Source: a bacterium (GTDB lineage: Bacteria > Myxococcota_A > Polyangia > Nannocystales > Nannocystaceae). From it: 64,000 nucleotides of DNA. Shown here piece after piece: positions 17,116 through 26,313 of this stretch; the first letter of the stretch is position 1; each line of letters starts with the position of its first letter. Below the pieces are notes generated by a model, which saw only the letters and a list, made by a program, of their open reading frames with translations, did no database searches and was not told the DNA's origin. The translations under genes were made by a program, and so were the position numbers. The stretch is from positions 1 through 64,000 of the forward strand of contig JANSYI010000038.1 of the NCBI GenBank assembly GCA_024742475.1. Reading direction: 5' to 3'.

Positions 17116-20100
17116 ATGATCGAACGCATCGTCGACTTTTCGGTCAAGAACCGATTCTTGGTCATCCTCCTGGTCCTTCTCACCGGAGCGCTCGGCGTCC
17201 GAGCGGCGCAGCAGCTGCCCGTCGACGCCGTGCCGGACGTCACGAACGTACAGGTTCAGGTCCTCACCAACGCGCCTTCGCTGGGGCCGCTGGAGGTCGA
17301 GCAGCTCGTGACGTTCCCCGTAGAGAGCGTGATGAGCGGACTCCCTAGACTCGAGGAAGTGCGCAGCGTATCCCGCTTCGGTCTGAGCGCCGTCACTCTG
17401 GTCTTCGAGGAGGGAACCGATATCTACTTCGCCCGCCAGCTGGTGGAAGAGCGGCTGGCGGGCGCGAGAGAAGCGATTTCGTCCGACTACGGGAGTCCGG
17501 AGCTGGGCCCGATCTCGAGCGGTCTAGGCGAGATCTACCAGTTCGAGGTCCGCGCCGAAACGATGTGCGGGACCGATGCCGACACCGGCAGCTGCTACAC
17601 GCCGATGGAACTGCGGACGTTGCTCGACTGGTACGTCGCGTATCAGCTCCGATCCGTTCCGGGCGTCGTGGAGGTCAACACGTTCGGTGGTGAACTTAAG
17701 ACCTTCGAGATTCGACCTGATCCGTCGAGACTACGCGCGCTTGGATTGGGGCTCGAAGACGTCTTCGGGGCATTGGAGCGAAACAACCTGACGGGAGGTG
17801 GAGGTTATATCGCTCATGCGGGTGAGCAGCGGCTCATTCGCGCCGAAGGACTGCTGCGCAACCTCGAAGACATTCGCCGCGTCGTCGTTACGACCCGCGA
17901 CTCCGGCGTTCCGATTCGGCTCGCAGACGTTGCGGAGGTCGTCAACGCGCCGATGATTCGTCAGGGCGCGGTGACCCGAGACGGGCGGGGGGAAGCCGTG
18001 ACGGGCATCGTCATGATGCTCATTGGAGAGAACGCGCGGCAGGTCTCGCGAGAAGTCGACGCACGCATCGATGAGCTCCGTCCGACCCTTCCTGACGGAG
18101 TGACCATCGACACCTACTACAACCGAACGGAGCTGGTGAATCGAACGATCCGGACGGCGGTGACCAACCTGATCGAGGGAGGCGTTCTAGTGATCGTCAT
18201 CCTGCTCCTCCTGCTCGGCAACGTTCGGGGGGGGCTCCTCGTCGCGAGCGTCATCCCTCTGAGCATGCTGGCCGCGCTCATCGTAATGAAGGCATTCGGG
18301 GTCTCGGGGAATCTCATGAGCCTGGGTGCGCTCGACTTCGGGATCATCGTCGATGGCGCCGTGGTGATCGTGGAGCAGATCGTCACCTCGCTGGGTCGAC
18401 GACGACCCGGCGAAAGTACGCGAGAAACGATCCGCCGAAGCGCACGCGCAGTCGCTCGACCGGTCCTGTTCGCTGTCGGAATCATCATGCTCGTGTACGT
18501 ACCGATCCTCTCCTTGGAGGGGATCGAGGGCAAAATGTTCCGTCCGATGGCGTGGACCGTGTTGTTCGCGCTCGCTGCGTCCGTCATCTTCGCGCTCACG
18601 CTGATGCCCGCGGCAGCGACTCTGGTATTCCGAGGGGGGGTCAAAGAGAAGGAGACGCTGTTGATGCGTCTGTTTCGAGCGGCATACGAGCCGGCGCTGG
18701 ACTTCACACTGCGCCATCGCTGGCTGCCCATCGTGGGTGGGATCCTGATCCTCTGCGGCGCGGGGGCACTGGTCCCCACCCTGGGTGCTGAGTTCATTCC
18801 GCGTCTCGACGAAGGGGCGATCGCCATGCAAGCCGTTCGTTTGCCTTCGGTGTCGCTCGAAGAATCCGTCGAGTCCACGGGCCGAATCGAGCGCGTCATC
18901 CTCGAGTTGTTTCCCGATGAGGTCGAGACCGTGGTCTCGCGCACCGGACGAGCCGAGATCGCGACCGACCCCATGGGTGTCGAGATCTCGGACATCTACG
19001 TGATCCTGAAGCCCGCGCAGGCCTGGACCCGGGTCCAGAGCAAGGAGGCGCTGGTCGATGCGATCAAAGAGGCGCTCGAGGAGCAGGTCCCGGGGCAGAA
19101 CTACCTCTTCAGTCAGCCGATCGAGCTCCGCACGAACGAGCTCATCAGCGGCGTACGCTCCGACGTCGCGATCTACGTCTATGGCGACGATCTCGACGAA
19201 CTCGCAAGAATCTCCGATGCCATGGTCGAGGTGCTGCAGACGGTTCCCGGCGCGGCGGATGTCCAGGCCGAGCAACTCTCCGGCTTGCCTTCGCTCGATG
19301 TCACCGTCGATCGCGACGCGTTGGCGCGGTACGGTATCGACGCTCGGCAAGTCGTAGAGGCGGTCGCAACGATCGCCGGTCGACAGGTCGGACAGATCTT
19401 CGAGGGTCAGAGGCGCTTCGCGCTCCAGGTGCGTCTGCCGCCCGAGCTTCGCGACGATGTGCGACGGGTCCGCGATCTCCCGGTTGCGCGACCTGCTGGG
19501 GGAACCGTTGCGCTAGGACAGATTGCGCGTATTCGGCGAGTGGAAGGCCCGGCAACGATCAGCCGAGAAGCCATTCAGCGGCGTATGACGCTCCAGGTGA
19601 ACGTGAGAGGGCGAGATCTGGCGGGTTTCGTGGAGGAGGCGCGAGGTCGCATCGACGCCGAAGTCGACATGCCGGCGGGATATATCGCGCGTTGGGGCGG
19701 GCAGTTCGAGAATCTGCAAGCCGCCACGGATCGACTCATGATCGCGGTTCCCGCCGCCCTGCTCCTCATTTTTTTGCTGCTCTTCATGACCTACGGCGCA
19801 GCGAGACCCGCGCTGCTCGTCTATCTCAACGTCCCGTTCGCGGCGACGGGGGGTGTGTTCGCGCTGGTCGCACGCGGGATGCCGTTCTCGATCAGTGCCG
19901 GGGTCGGATTCATCGCCCTGTTCGGGATTGCCGTGCTCAACGGTGTCGTGCTTGTCTCGACGATCCGTGACTTCCAGAGCGACGGAAAAGGACTGCGAGA
20001 GGCGTCACGAGAGGGTGCGAGCAGTCGCCTCCGCCCTGTGCTCATGACCGCGTTGACCGACGCTCTGGGCTTCTTCCCGATGGCCTTCTCATCGAGCGCA

Positions 20101-20232
20101 GGTGCAGAGGTCCAGCGCCCGCTGGCCACGGTGGTCATCGGCGGACTCATCACCTGCACGACGCTCACGCTGTTCGTGCTTCCTGCGATCTACAGTCGTT
20201 TCGGAGAAAAGGTCGAGGATGCGGATGAGTAG
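17116..20232 (+). CDS. czcA: CzcA-like heavy-metal RND efflux pump
   Basis: Inner-membrane proton/metal antiporter of about 1038 residues, normal for the HME-RND family. It starts with MIERIVDFSVKNRFLVILLVLLTGALG. The proton-relay helix 4 reads GALDFGIIVDGAVVIVEQ with the two Asp residues of the DFGxxxDGAVV signature. Further motifs are SLEGIEGKMFRPMAWTV and the final membrane block GFIALFGIAVLNGVVLV. Together with the two preceding genes it exports Zn, Co, Cd, Ni or Cu from periplasm or cytoplasm. Frame and ends are intact. Confidence 0.92.
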   Translation: MIERIVDFSVKNRFLVILLVLLTGALGVRAAQQLPVDAVPDVTNVQVQVLTNAPSLGPLEVEQLVTFPVESVMSGLPRLEEVRSVSRFGLSAVTLVFEEGTDIYFARQLVEERLAGAREAISSDYGSPELGPISSGLGEIYQFEVRAETMCGTDADTGSCYTPMELRTLLDWYVAYQLRSVPGVVEVNTFGGELKTFEIRPDPSRLRALGLGLEDVFGALERNNLTGGGGYIAHAGEQRLIRAEGLLRNLEDIRRVVVTTRDSGVPIRLADVAEVVNAPMIRQGAVTRDGRGEAVTGIVMMLIGENARQVSREVDARIDELRPTLPDGVTIDTYYNRTELVNRTIRTAVTNLIEGGVLVIVILLLLLGNVRGGLLVASVIPLSMLAALIVMKAFGVSGNLMSLGALDFGIIVDGAVVIVEQIVTSLGRRRPGESTRETIRRSARAVARPVLFAVGIIMLVYVPILSLEGIEGKMFRPMAWTVLFALAASVIFALTLMPAAATLVFRGGVKEKETLLMRLFRAAYEPALDFTLRHRWLPIVGGILILCGAGALVPTLGAEFIPRLDEGAIAMQAVRLPSVSLEESVESTGRIERVILELFPDEVETVVSRTGRAEIATDPMGVEISDIYVILKPAQAWTRVQSKEALVDAIKEALEEQVPGQNYLFSQPIELRTNELISGVRSDVAIYVYGDDLDELARISDAMVEVLQTVPGAADVQAEQLSGLPSLDVTVDRDALARYGIDARQVVEAVATIAGRQVGQIFEGQRRFALQVRLPPELRDDVRRVRDLPVARPAGGTVALGQIARIRRVEGPATISREAIQRRMTLQVNVRGRDLAGFVEEARGRIDAEVDMPAGYIARWGGQFENLQAATDRLMIAVPAALLLIFLLLFMTYGAARPALLVYLNVPFAATGGVFALVARGMPFSISAGVGFIALFGIAVLNGVVLVSTIRDFQSDGKGLREASREGASSRLRPVLMTALTDALGFFPMAFSSSAGAEVQRPLATVVIGGLITCTTLTLFVLPAIYSRFGEKVEDADE

Positions 20233-20550
20233 CAAGTCTGGTCCTTCGGGCACTGGTCGGACCGGAAGCACTCCGAAGTGTCGGAGGAAGCGACGGATTC
20301 GCATCGTGGGATGCTACAGCGCTCGGGCTGCCCCGCTTGGGTCGCCTCGCCGGTTGCTACTCTCCGCTGTTTTCTTTCTGCGACGCGTCCGTCTCGCCAG
20401 CTTGGGAGCGGCTCCCGGCCGGGCAAACGCTGCCGACGGGAGTGCAAGTCGCGGGTCGGCGCGGAGCATCTTCGAGCGCGGGAGGATGACCGACCAGAGG
20501 CCGAACACCGCGGCGAGGGCGTGGTCGAGCTCGAGGGGGTCGCTCGTTCG
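20233..20550. other. Intergenic stretch after the efflux operon
   Basis: 318 bases without a convincing gene. A reading frame starting at 20,224 is Arg/Ser-rich with no domain or codon signal. No strong hairpin was noticed. Confidence 0.4.
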
Positions 20551-20874
20551 TTAGAAGCCTGCCGGCGGGTCGCATCGCACGGCGCGTTGGGCCGCTTGAA
20601 GCGTGTGCAGGACGCCCGATGACCAGCCGGTTCCTCCGTACACCAGGGCGCCCTCAATCCACATCGCGTCGAGGTCGGCGAGCGCATAGGGGATCTTCTC
20701 GTCGGTGGTTCCGCTCGACTGCTGGACTGCTGGAACTTGCACTCGATCGCGAAGGCGACCTGGTCGCGCTCGCGCAGCACGAGCAGGTCGACACGCCGAT
20801 TCTTGCCGATCGTGTCCGTACGGACACCTCGACTCGGCCTTCGGCGCGACGCGGTCGCGGTACTCGTCGCCCAT
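20551..20874 (-). pseudogene. PD-(D/E)XK nuclease-family remnant with several frameshifts
   Basis: Three frames must be joined to recover one protein: MGDEYRDRVAPKAE, then VEVSVRT-type sequence and TDTIGKNRRVDLLVLRERDQVAFAIECKFQQ, then SSGTTDEKIPYALADLDAMWIEGALVYGGTGWSSG and the end CDPPAGF. RRVDLL...IECKFQ is the D...ExK core of the restriction-endonuclease fold, as in small PD-(D/E)XK nuclease superfamily proteins. At least two single-base changes break it. It lies close to the left side of the mobile element. Confidence 0.55.
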
Positions 20875-21032
20875 GGCTGCAATCGTACGGCGGTACGCAG
20901 GGCTGCTGAACTGAACGCAACGCTGGGGTCACATGAACACGCGTGTTCGGACGACGTACGGCCGGACGGCCGGAGAATCGAGATCAGGGCCTCGCGCTCG
21001 ACGCTCGGGCTCGCGCGCTCGTACTCGCCATC

Positions 21033-21215
21033 TCAGCGGCAGTGGCCGCGACGCCATCGAACGGCGTCGTCTTCGACGATGAACTCGCCGCCGGCGGTGT
21101 TGCCGAAACAGAGGGTGCCTCGGAGAGAGCCACCCTCGTCGAGCGTGGTGATCAGACCTCGGGGGCTGGTAGGGCGAGGCTGGCGGCGGCGGGAGCCCAC
21201 GATCGTGCGGAACAT
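21033..21215 (-). CDS. Small hypothetical protein downstream of the integrase
   Basis: About 60 residues. The centre LITTLDEGGSLRGTLCFGNTAGGEFIVEDD is a plausible beta-hairpin sequence; no family is recognised. It follows the 79-residue gene by a few bases, in the same direction as the integrase, and is probably in the same transcript. It may be a fragment. Confidence 0.35.
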   Translation of the reverse strand: MFRTIVGSRRRQPRPTSPRGLITTLDEGGSLRGTLCFGNTAGGEFIVEDDAVRWRRGHCR

Positions 21216-21218
21216 GGC

Positions 21219-21458
21219 TCAGTTTCTGACCGACAGGGGGTTGGGGTTGGTGGGCTCGTCCTCAGCGGGGCCGTAGGCGAGGACGCGGTAGGTGTTGGCG
21301 ATGTCCTCCAAGCAGAGTGCGGAGAGGGCCTGTGCCAGCGCGGGGGCCGTCACGAGCGCCTGCTCGCTGGCTTCGCCGGATTCGAGCAACTCCAACGCCT
21401 CGCCGAGTCTCTCCATCACGTGGTCTCGAAGGTCTGCCTCCCGGTTTCGCTGTCCCAT
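21219..21458 (-). CDS. Small acidic helical protein downstream of the integrase
   Basis: About 79 residues, nearly all helical (MERLGEALELLESGEASEQALVTAPALAQALSALCLEDIANTYRVL). No family is recognised. It lies 103 bases downstream of the integrase in the same direction. Small acidic helical proteins next to integrases are sometimes excisionases or toxin/antitoxin partners, but no such motif is seen here. Confidence 0.45.
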   Translation of the reverse strand: MGQRNREADLRDHVMERLGEALELLESGEASEQALVTAPALAQALSALCLEDIANTYRVLAYGPAEDEPTNPNPLSVRN

Positions 21459-21561
21459 CGCCCAAGAGGTCGACCGTCGAGTTCGAGTGTTGCGACGAAA
21501 AATCGAGAGCGCGCAGGACGCCCAGGGGCTCGCGAAAGGAGCAGGGTGAAGGTCGCCCCCA

Positions 21562-22446
21562 TCATCGCGATGTCGACCGGGCCGAGCGTGCGGTCGGCGG
21601 TCGGATCATCTGCGCGAGATCGAGCCTGACGCCGACCCGTCGGAGGTAGTTCGCCGTGGTCACCAACGAGGTGTGGCCGAGCTGCTGCTGGATCGCGAGC
21701 ACCGGCACACCGGCGAGGGCCAGGTCGGCCGCGTGGGTGTGGCGCAGCCCGTGGGGGTGCACGCGCCGCTCCAGGCCGGCCCGCTTGGCCAGCCGGGGCA
21801 GCAGGTGTCGGGCGTAGCTGGGGTCGGTGGGCGTCCCCTTGAGGGTGCACAGCAGCGGTGCCCCCTGCCCGACCGCCGGGAGCTTGGCGCGCTCCTCGAG
21901 CCAGCGCTCGACCAGCGGCAGTGCGTCGAGGTTCGAGAGCACCGTCGTCCTGGGCTTGAGCCCCTTGCCCAGCCGAACCCGAACGGTGCCGTTCTTGAGG
22001 TCGACGTCGTGCGGCCGCAGTTCGAGGGCCTCGGAGATCCGAATCCCGGTCCGCCAGAGGACGGCGAGGAGCGCCCGGTTGCGATGCCCGGTCACCCCGC
22101 GGGTCGAGCACGCACCGATGAGCGCCCGGACCTCGGCCTCGGTGAACACCTCGGGCGGCAGCAGCTTGCCGCGGGTGGGGTGCGCGAGGGGTTCCTGGGC
22201 GGCGCCCGCGGGCATGTCGACGAGGACCGCGGGCTCGAGCTTGAGCTCGAGCTCGGCCGAGCTCGGGGGCGGCTTCAGGAACGACAGCTCCGGGTTCCCG
22301 ACCGGCTTTGGCGCATTGGCGGGCCGGCTCCGCCGGAGCTGGCGGCCCCGCTTGCCCTTCGTGCGAGTCGAAGCCCCCCCTACCCGGGCCGAGGTCGAGC
22401 GTCGCCGGGCCTCGGCGGGCGGGGAGTGGAAGAGCGCGAGCTGCAT
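21562..22446 (-). CDS. Tyrosine recombinase/integrase
   Basis: About 294 residues. The catalytic set is complete: Arg136 in WRTGIRISEAL, Lys161 in RLGKGLKPR, His232 and Arg235 in HPHGLRHTHA, His258 in QQLGHTSL and Tyr267 in TTANYLRRV. The N-terminal 90 residues are basic and disordered-looking; a normal SAM-like core-binding domain is short or absent, which is unusual for phage integrases. It sits at the left side of the 21-58 kb element and probably integrates or resolves it. The attachment site was not identified. Confidence 0.88.
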   Translation of the reverse strand: MQLALFHSPPAEARRRSTSARVGGASTRTKGKRGRQLRRSRPANAPKPVGNPELSFLKPPPSSAELELKLEPAVLVDMPAGAAQEPLAHPTRGKLLPPEVFTEAEVRALIGACSTRGVTGHRNRALLAVLWRTGIRISEALELRPHDVDLKNGTVRVRLGKGLKPRTTVLSNLDALPLVERWLEERAKLPAVGQGAPLLCTLKGTPTDPSYARHLLPRLAKRAGLERRVHPHGLRHTHAADLALAGVPVLAIQQQLGHTSLVTTANYLRRVGVRLDLAQMIRPPTARSARSTSR

Positions 22447-22640
22447 CGCCCTCCTACCCTGCCACGGCCGATCGGCGATTAACAGCCTTTTCGAGGTGTC
22501 CCTGCGAGGCAGGGAGTCACACTCTGTCGAATTTTCTGTGATCGCATTGCAGCCGACGTGAGGTCCCGCGATCGACTTCGAGCGTCCAGGCGCAGCGATC
22601 GAGAACCTCGATCGAACCGAGGTCTTCGAGTGTGCGAGGC

Positions 22641-22909
22641 TCAGATCAGACGGGTGAGGTCCTTCGTCTCCGCTGACGGCGCGTTGCGTTTGATCGCTTC
22701 GATCCCGTGGTCGCGCGAGGTGGTGGAGATGTACATCTGGCTGGTGCCGATGATCTCGTGGTTGGCGGCCTTGAGGACGAAGTAGGCCTTCCCGTTGGTG
22801 GAGGTCTTCTTCTCGTACCGGGCGTCGATCGGGGCGTTGGTCTTGACCGAGGCGATGCCGTTTTCGGCGCCGGCCTTGGTCGTGTAGCCCTCGCTGGCGA
22901 GGAGGTTCT
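22641..22909 (-). pseudogene. yegP: 3' part of a yegP-like (DUF1508) gene split by insertion
   Basis: Encodes NLLASEGYTTKAGAENGIASVKTNAP and, after a linker, a second repeat (GKAYFVLKAANHEIIGTSQMYISTTSRDHGIEAIKRNAP), ending KDLTRLI. This is the C-terminal three quarters of the small two-repeat YegP protein (DUF1508). The missing N-terminal part, KFEIYKDNAGETRFRLVAGNNENL, is at 32,365-32,436 on the same strand. Joining the two at the shared GAGGTTCT keeps the frame and gives about 110 residues, the normal length. Here the frame instead runs into a nucleotidyltransferase fragment. Confidence 0.85.
22902..22909. repeat. Left 8-bp junction repeat GAGGTTCT
   Basis: The same eight bases recur in the same orientation at 32,365-32,372 and mark the two breakpoints in yegP. 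Here they are followed by GTAACCCC, so that GAGGTT and AACCCC form an imperfect dyad, as in recombinase core sites. It is either a target-site duplication or an att core. Confidence 0.75.
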
Positions 22910-23165
22910 GTAACCCCTTCGCGCCGTCGTTCAGCCAGTCCTCGGGAAGTCCGAGGGCCTCGGCCACGCGCGCGGCGTACTTCTTCACAAGCGCTGCCGG
23001 GGCTGGCGCGAGGACGACCGCGTCCACGTCTCGGGTCGATTCGCGGTGCGCTGTGGTGAGAACGATGCGCGCACCTCCGACCAGGAACAGGCGGACGGTC
23101 TCGCCGGCCTCAAACGCCAACGCCCCGAGCGCCGTAAGTGCGGTCTCGATCTGGGCCCGATCCAG
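22910..23165 (-). pseudogene. Nucleotidyltransferase-like fragment (DUF6036 type), lacking start and end
   Basis: Reads LDRAQIETALTALGALAFEAG, VRLFLVGGARIVL, ESTRDVDAVVLAP, LPEDWLNDGAK, the signature of small GG...DVD nucleotidyltransferases found in AbiEii-like or MNT-type settings. There is no start codon at the expected place: the frame simply emerges from the 3' part of the rep gene. The C-terminus is cut at the insertion junction, where it continues in frame into yegP. It is a recombination leftover, not a functional gene. Confidence 0.65.
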
Positions 23166-24877
23166 GTGCCCGGCTTCTTGCCCTTGCCCACGCCCTCGGC
23201 AGGCAGGGCGAACAGATGACGGTGGGTGCCCTCGTGCCACAAACGGGCCAGCATGTCGCGGTCGAGGAGGGCCGACGGCTCTGAGAGGTCGAAGACCTGC
23301 CCGGTTCTGGCATCTTGCAGCTTGAGGGCCTTTCCGTCGGCGCGTACTTCGACCCGGCGAACACGCAGCCGCCCGCGCCAGCCGTGAGCCTTCCACAATG
23401 GCGCATAGATCGAGTCGATGGGCTCGACCTTCTGCTTCTTACGGATCTCGGCGTGCTTGTCGTGGACGCTGATCGTGATCTGCCCGCGGCCCCGCCGCCC
23501 GGCCTCTATGGTCTCGCGCTCGCCGTTCTTCGGCAGGCTAGATCGCAATGCGCCGGCCATCAGCCGTGAACGAAAGTTGGCTTCGTCGAGGATAAGGAAC
23601 GGGAAGCCCGTGAAGTCCGACGCCAGTTCCAGTCGATGAACCCGCCAGCCGGCTGAGCCCGCATCCGTGAGCCCCGTGCAACGTTGGCCAAGGAACCAGT
23701 GCGACGCGAGGCGTAGCCACGTGTTTGCCCACGGCCCGATCCCGCCGTACGTCCACACCTCTTCCTTGGCCGCAATGACCTCGACGGTCTCGCGATAGCG
23801 GTCGATCTTGATCGTGACGCGGCCTTCAACTTTGAGTTCGATCCGTCCGGGGGTTGCGGACTGCACCGGCAGCGCGAACGCGCGACCGCGCGAGTCGTGC
23901 AGGCGGACGAGGCCGCCGCGGCGGGCTGCACGAAGCGCGTCTTGGACGTCTGGATGCCACATCGCCTCGCCGACGTTGGCCATGAAGGAGGTAGCGCCAT
24001 CGATCTGGAGGGCTGCGACACACTGGACCTTGGGATCGGCTCCCGCGGCGATGGGGGCGCTGGGTTTGCCACGCTTATGCTCGGGCTTTTGGCCCTCTCC
24101 CTCGGCCACGTCGTGGTCGAGATGACAGCCGTTGGCTGTCATGGTCAGGGGGCGCGCCTGCATCGCCGACTCGCACTCATCGTGCTCCGTCGCCTCCGGC
24201 GCGCCCCCTATTCCAGGGGCACGGCGGTCCGCCGCTTCGGGAAGTCCCCGATCGTCGCACGCTGTGGGGTCGAGGGTCGGCGTTTCGGTCGGCCGACTAC
24301 CGCCGACCACGGAACCCGCGCAGCGGATCCCAATGCCCACCGGCGCTTGGCAACGGTGCGGCGTTCGATCGGCAAGCAACGAAGGACGTGGCGAAGGTCG
24401 TGCCGCCGCCTCGAAGTTGGCGATGGCACGTTCGTACACCGAGCGCGGCACACGCACGGAGCCGGAGCCGGCGTCGTGGCCAACCACGCGACGCTCGCTG
24501 CGGTGTGATCGCTGATCCGGTCGCACGTCCCGATCGAGGGTGACGACGAGACCGATGGGCGCGAGCTGCCGCTCGACCGCATGGCGAACCTGCGTCAGGC
24601 TGAGCGCGGCGGCCTTGGCGACCTCGTCGAGCGTGGCTCGGCATACGCCATGGTGGTCACGGGCGTCGACCATTGCGCGCCAAACCGCGTCGGCGTGCCC
24701 AACAAGGCCGAGGACCTCTCGGGGCACGCCAACGTGATCGGGATCGAGGATGGGATGGAGGCTCGCTGCTTGGTCGGTCACGTTCTCGGACTTGACCGTC
24801 GGGCTGTCCGTTTTGCAGCGCCATCGCCGCGCTCGCTGAGACCTGGGCGGAATCGGCGGCCACGGCCACCGACCCAT
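22985..24877 (-). CDS. Rep_trans-like replication initiator, 3' end probably lost
   Basis: From ATG 24,877. The N-terminal part has a helical DNA-binding-like region (TLDEVAKAAALSLTQVRHAVERQL). After a low-complexity linker, the replication-initiation-factor domain shows WRVHRLELASDFTGFPF, GQITISVHDKHAEIRKKQ and LRVRRVEVRADGKALKL, the order of motifs in rolling-circle initiators of filamentous phages and plasmids (Rep_trans). After GKGKKPGTW, near 23,170, the reading frame continues as junk while another frame enters the nucleotidyltransferase fragment, so the native C-terminus has been deleted. It lies 92 bases downstream of chrA. Confidence 0.6.
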   Translation of the reverse strand: MGRWPWPPIPPRSQRARRWRCKTDSPTVKSENVTDQAASLHPILDPDHVGVPREVLGLVGHADAVWRAMVDARDHHGVCRATLDEVAKAAALSLTQVRHAVERQLAPIGLVVTLDRDVRPDQRSHRSERRVVGHDAGSGSVRVPRSVYERAIANFEAAARPSPRPSLLADRTPHRCQAPVGIGIRCAGSVVGGSRPTETPTLDPTACDDRGLPEAADRRAPGIGGAPEATEHDECESAMQARPLTMTANGCHLDHDVAEGEGQKPEHKRGKPSAPIAAGADPKVQCVAALQIDGATSFMANVGEAMWHPDVQDALRAARRGGLVRLHDSRGRAFALPVQSATPGRIELKVEGRVTIKIDRYRETVEVIAAKEEVWTYGGIGPWANTWLRLASHWFLGQRCTGLTDAGSAGWRVHRLELASDFTGFPFLILDEANFRSRLMAGALRSSLPKNGERETIEAGRRGRGQITISVHDKHAEIRKKQKVEPIDSIYAPLWKAHGWRGRLRVRRVEVRADGKALKLQDARTGQVFDLSEPSALLDRDMLARLWHEGTHRHLFALPAEGVGKGKKPGTWIGPRSRPHLRRSGRWRLRPARPSACSWSEVRASFSPQRTANRPETWTRSSSRQPRQRL

Positions 24878-24969
24878 TTGGAGCAACCAGTCCTCGCCGC
24901 AGCGCGCTGCGCGTGATCCCCATGGGGTTGTCGACGGCCGAACTTTGGTCGGCTGCGGAAGCGAAACAC

Positions 24970-26313
24970 CTAGGCCGGCAGCAACAGCGTCGCAGCGGCT
25001 CCCGCCGCAGCCGACACGAGCAAAACGGGGAGCATCGGAGCCTTGAATCGCACGAGCGCCAGCGCGGCGCCGACGAACAGGGCAGTGGACACCCACTGGA
25101 TCGATGAGAGCTCCGGAATCGTCCACGTCCCACCGGCGACGTCGAGCAGCGTAGTGGTCGAGAACAAGACCTGGAGCCCAAACCACAGGGCGAGGTTGGC
25201 GACGACCCCCACGACGGCGGCGGTGATCGCCGACAGCCCGCCGCTCAGTCGGCGGTTGGCTTGGACCGCCTCGACGTAGGGTGCACCGAGGAAGATCCAC
25301 AAGAAGCACGGTACGAAGGTCACCCACGTCGTGAGGATCGAGCCGAGCACACCCGATACCCATGGGTCGAACGAACCCGGGTTGCGGTACGCCCCCATGT
25401 AGCCGACGAACTGCACGACTTGGATCAGCGGTCCGGGGGTGGTCTCCGCCATGCCGAGACCGTCGAGCATCTCGCCGGGACGCAACCAGCCAAATACATC
25501 CACCGCCTGCTGCGCGACGTAGGCCAGCACTGCGTATGCCCCCCCGAACGTGACGGTCGCAGCCTTGCTGAAGAAGACCGCTTCGGCCGCGAACACGTGG
25601 TTAGGCCCGAGCGCGCCGATGAGCAGCACCACCGGGGCGAGCCACAGCAGCAGGCAGACCGCGGCGACTACGACCGCCCGTCGCCACGAGGGAGCGTGCC
25701 CCGATCGCAGCGATTCGCCTGCAGGCTGCTCCCCAGTCTCGCCGTGCCCCTTGATCAGGGCGAAGAGGTCGGGGCGAACCCCGGCGCCGACGAGGCCGAG
25801 GACTCCCGCCGCGAGGACGACGACAGGAAACGGGATCGCGTAGGCGTACAGCGCGACGAAAGCGGCCACGCCGAGGCACACCATCACGGCGTTGTGCAGC
25901 ACCCGCCGGCCGATCTTGACGATGGCCTGCAGCACGACGGCGAGCACGGCTGCCTTGAGCCCGACGAACATCCCGAGCAACCAGGTGGTGTCCGCGAATG
26001 CGGTGTACAGGAGGCTCAACGTCAGGATCGACAGGAAACCGGGCAGGATGAACAATCCGCCCGCCACCAGACCCCCGCGATACCCGTGCATCAACCAGCC
26101 AACGTACGTGGCGAGCTGCTGTGCCTCGGGCCCGGGAAGCAGCATGCAGTAGTTGAGCGCGTGCAGGAATCGGCGCTCGCTGATCCACTTGCGCTCATCG
26201 ACGAGGATCCGGTGCATTACCGAGATCTGGCCGGCCGGTCCCCCGAAGCTGTTGAGCGCGACCGTCGTCCAGACGCGCGTCGCCTCCCGCAAGGAAACGG
26301 GTTGCTCGATCAA
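24970..26313 (-). CDS. chrA: Chromate transporter ChrA
   Basis: About 447 residues from a TTG that overlaps the stop of the superoxide dismutase gene (TTGA). It is a bidomain CHR protein. The first half has VALNSFGGPAGQISVMHRILVDERKWISERRFLHALNYCMLLPGPEAQQLATYVGW, split here by normal residues only. The second half has VTFGGAYAVLAYVAQQAV, GLGMAETTPGPLIQVVQFVGYMGAY. Each half carries about six membrane helices. ChrA exports chromate from the cytoplasm. Coupling with a superoxide dismutase is known from chromate-resistance loci, since Cr(VI) reduction makes superoxide. Confidence 0.92.
   Translation of the reverse strand: MIEQPVSLREATRVWTTVALNSFGGPAGQISVMHRILVDERKWISERRFLHALNYCMLLPGPEAQQLATYVGWLMHGYRGGLVAGGLFILPGFLSILTLSLLYTAFADTTWLLGMFVGLKAAVLAVVLQAIVKIGRRVLHNAVMVCLGVAAFVALYAYAIPFPVVVLAAGVLGLVGAGVRPDLFALIKGHGETGEQPAGESLRSGHAPSWRRAVVVAAVCLLLWLAPVVLLIGALGPNHVFAAEAVFFSKAATVTFGGAYAVLAYVAQQAVDVFGWLRPGEMLDGLGMAETTPGPLIQVVQFVGYMGAYRNPGSFDPWVSGVLGSILTTWVTFVPCFLWIFLGAPYVEAVQANRRLSGGLSAITAAVVGVVANLALWFGLQVLFSTTTLLDVAGGTWTIPELSSIQWVSTALFVGAALALVRFKAPMLPVLLVSAAAGAAATLLLPA

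Noticed and set aside
20224..20554. A gene directly after the RND pump
   Set aside because: Ser/Arg-rich composition, no domain, no ribosome site, and overlap with a better-supported nuclease remnant on the other strand.
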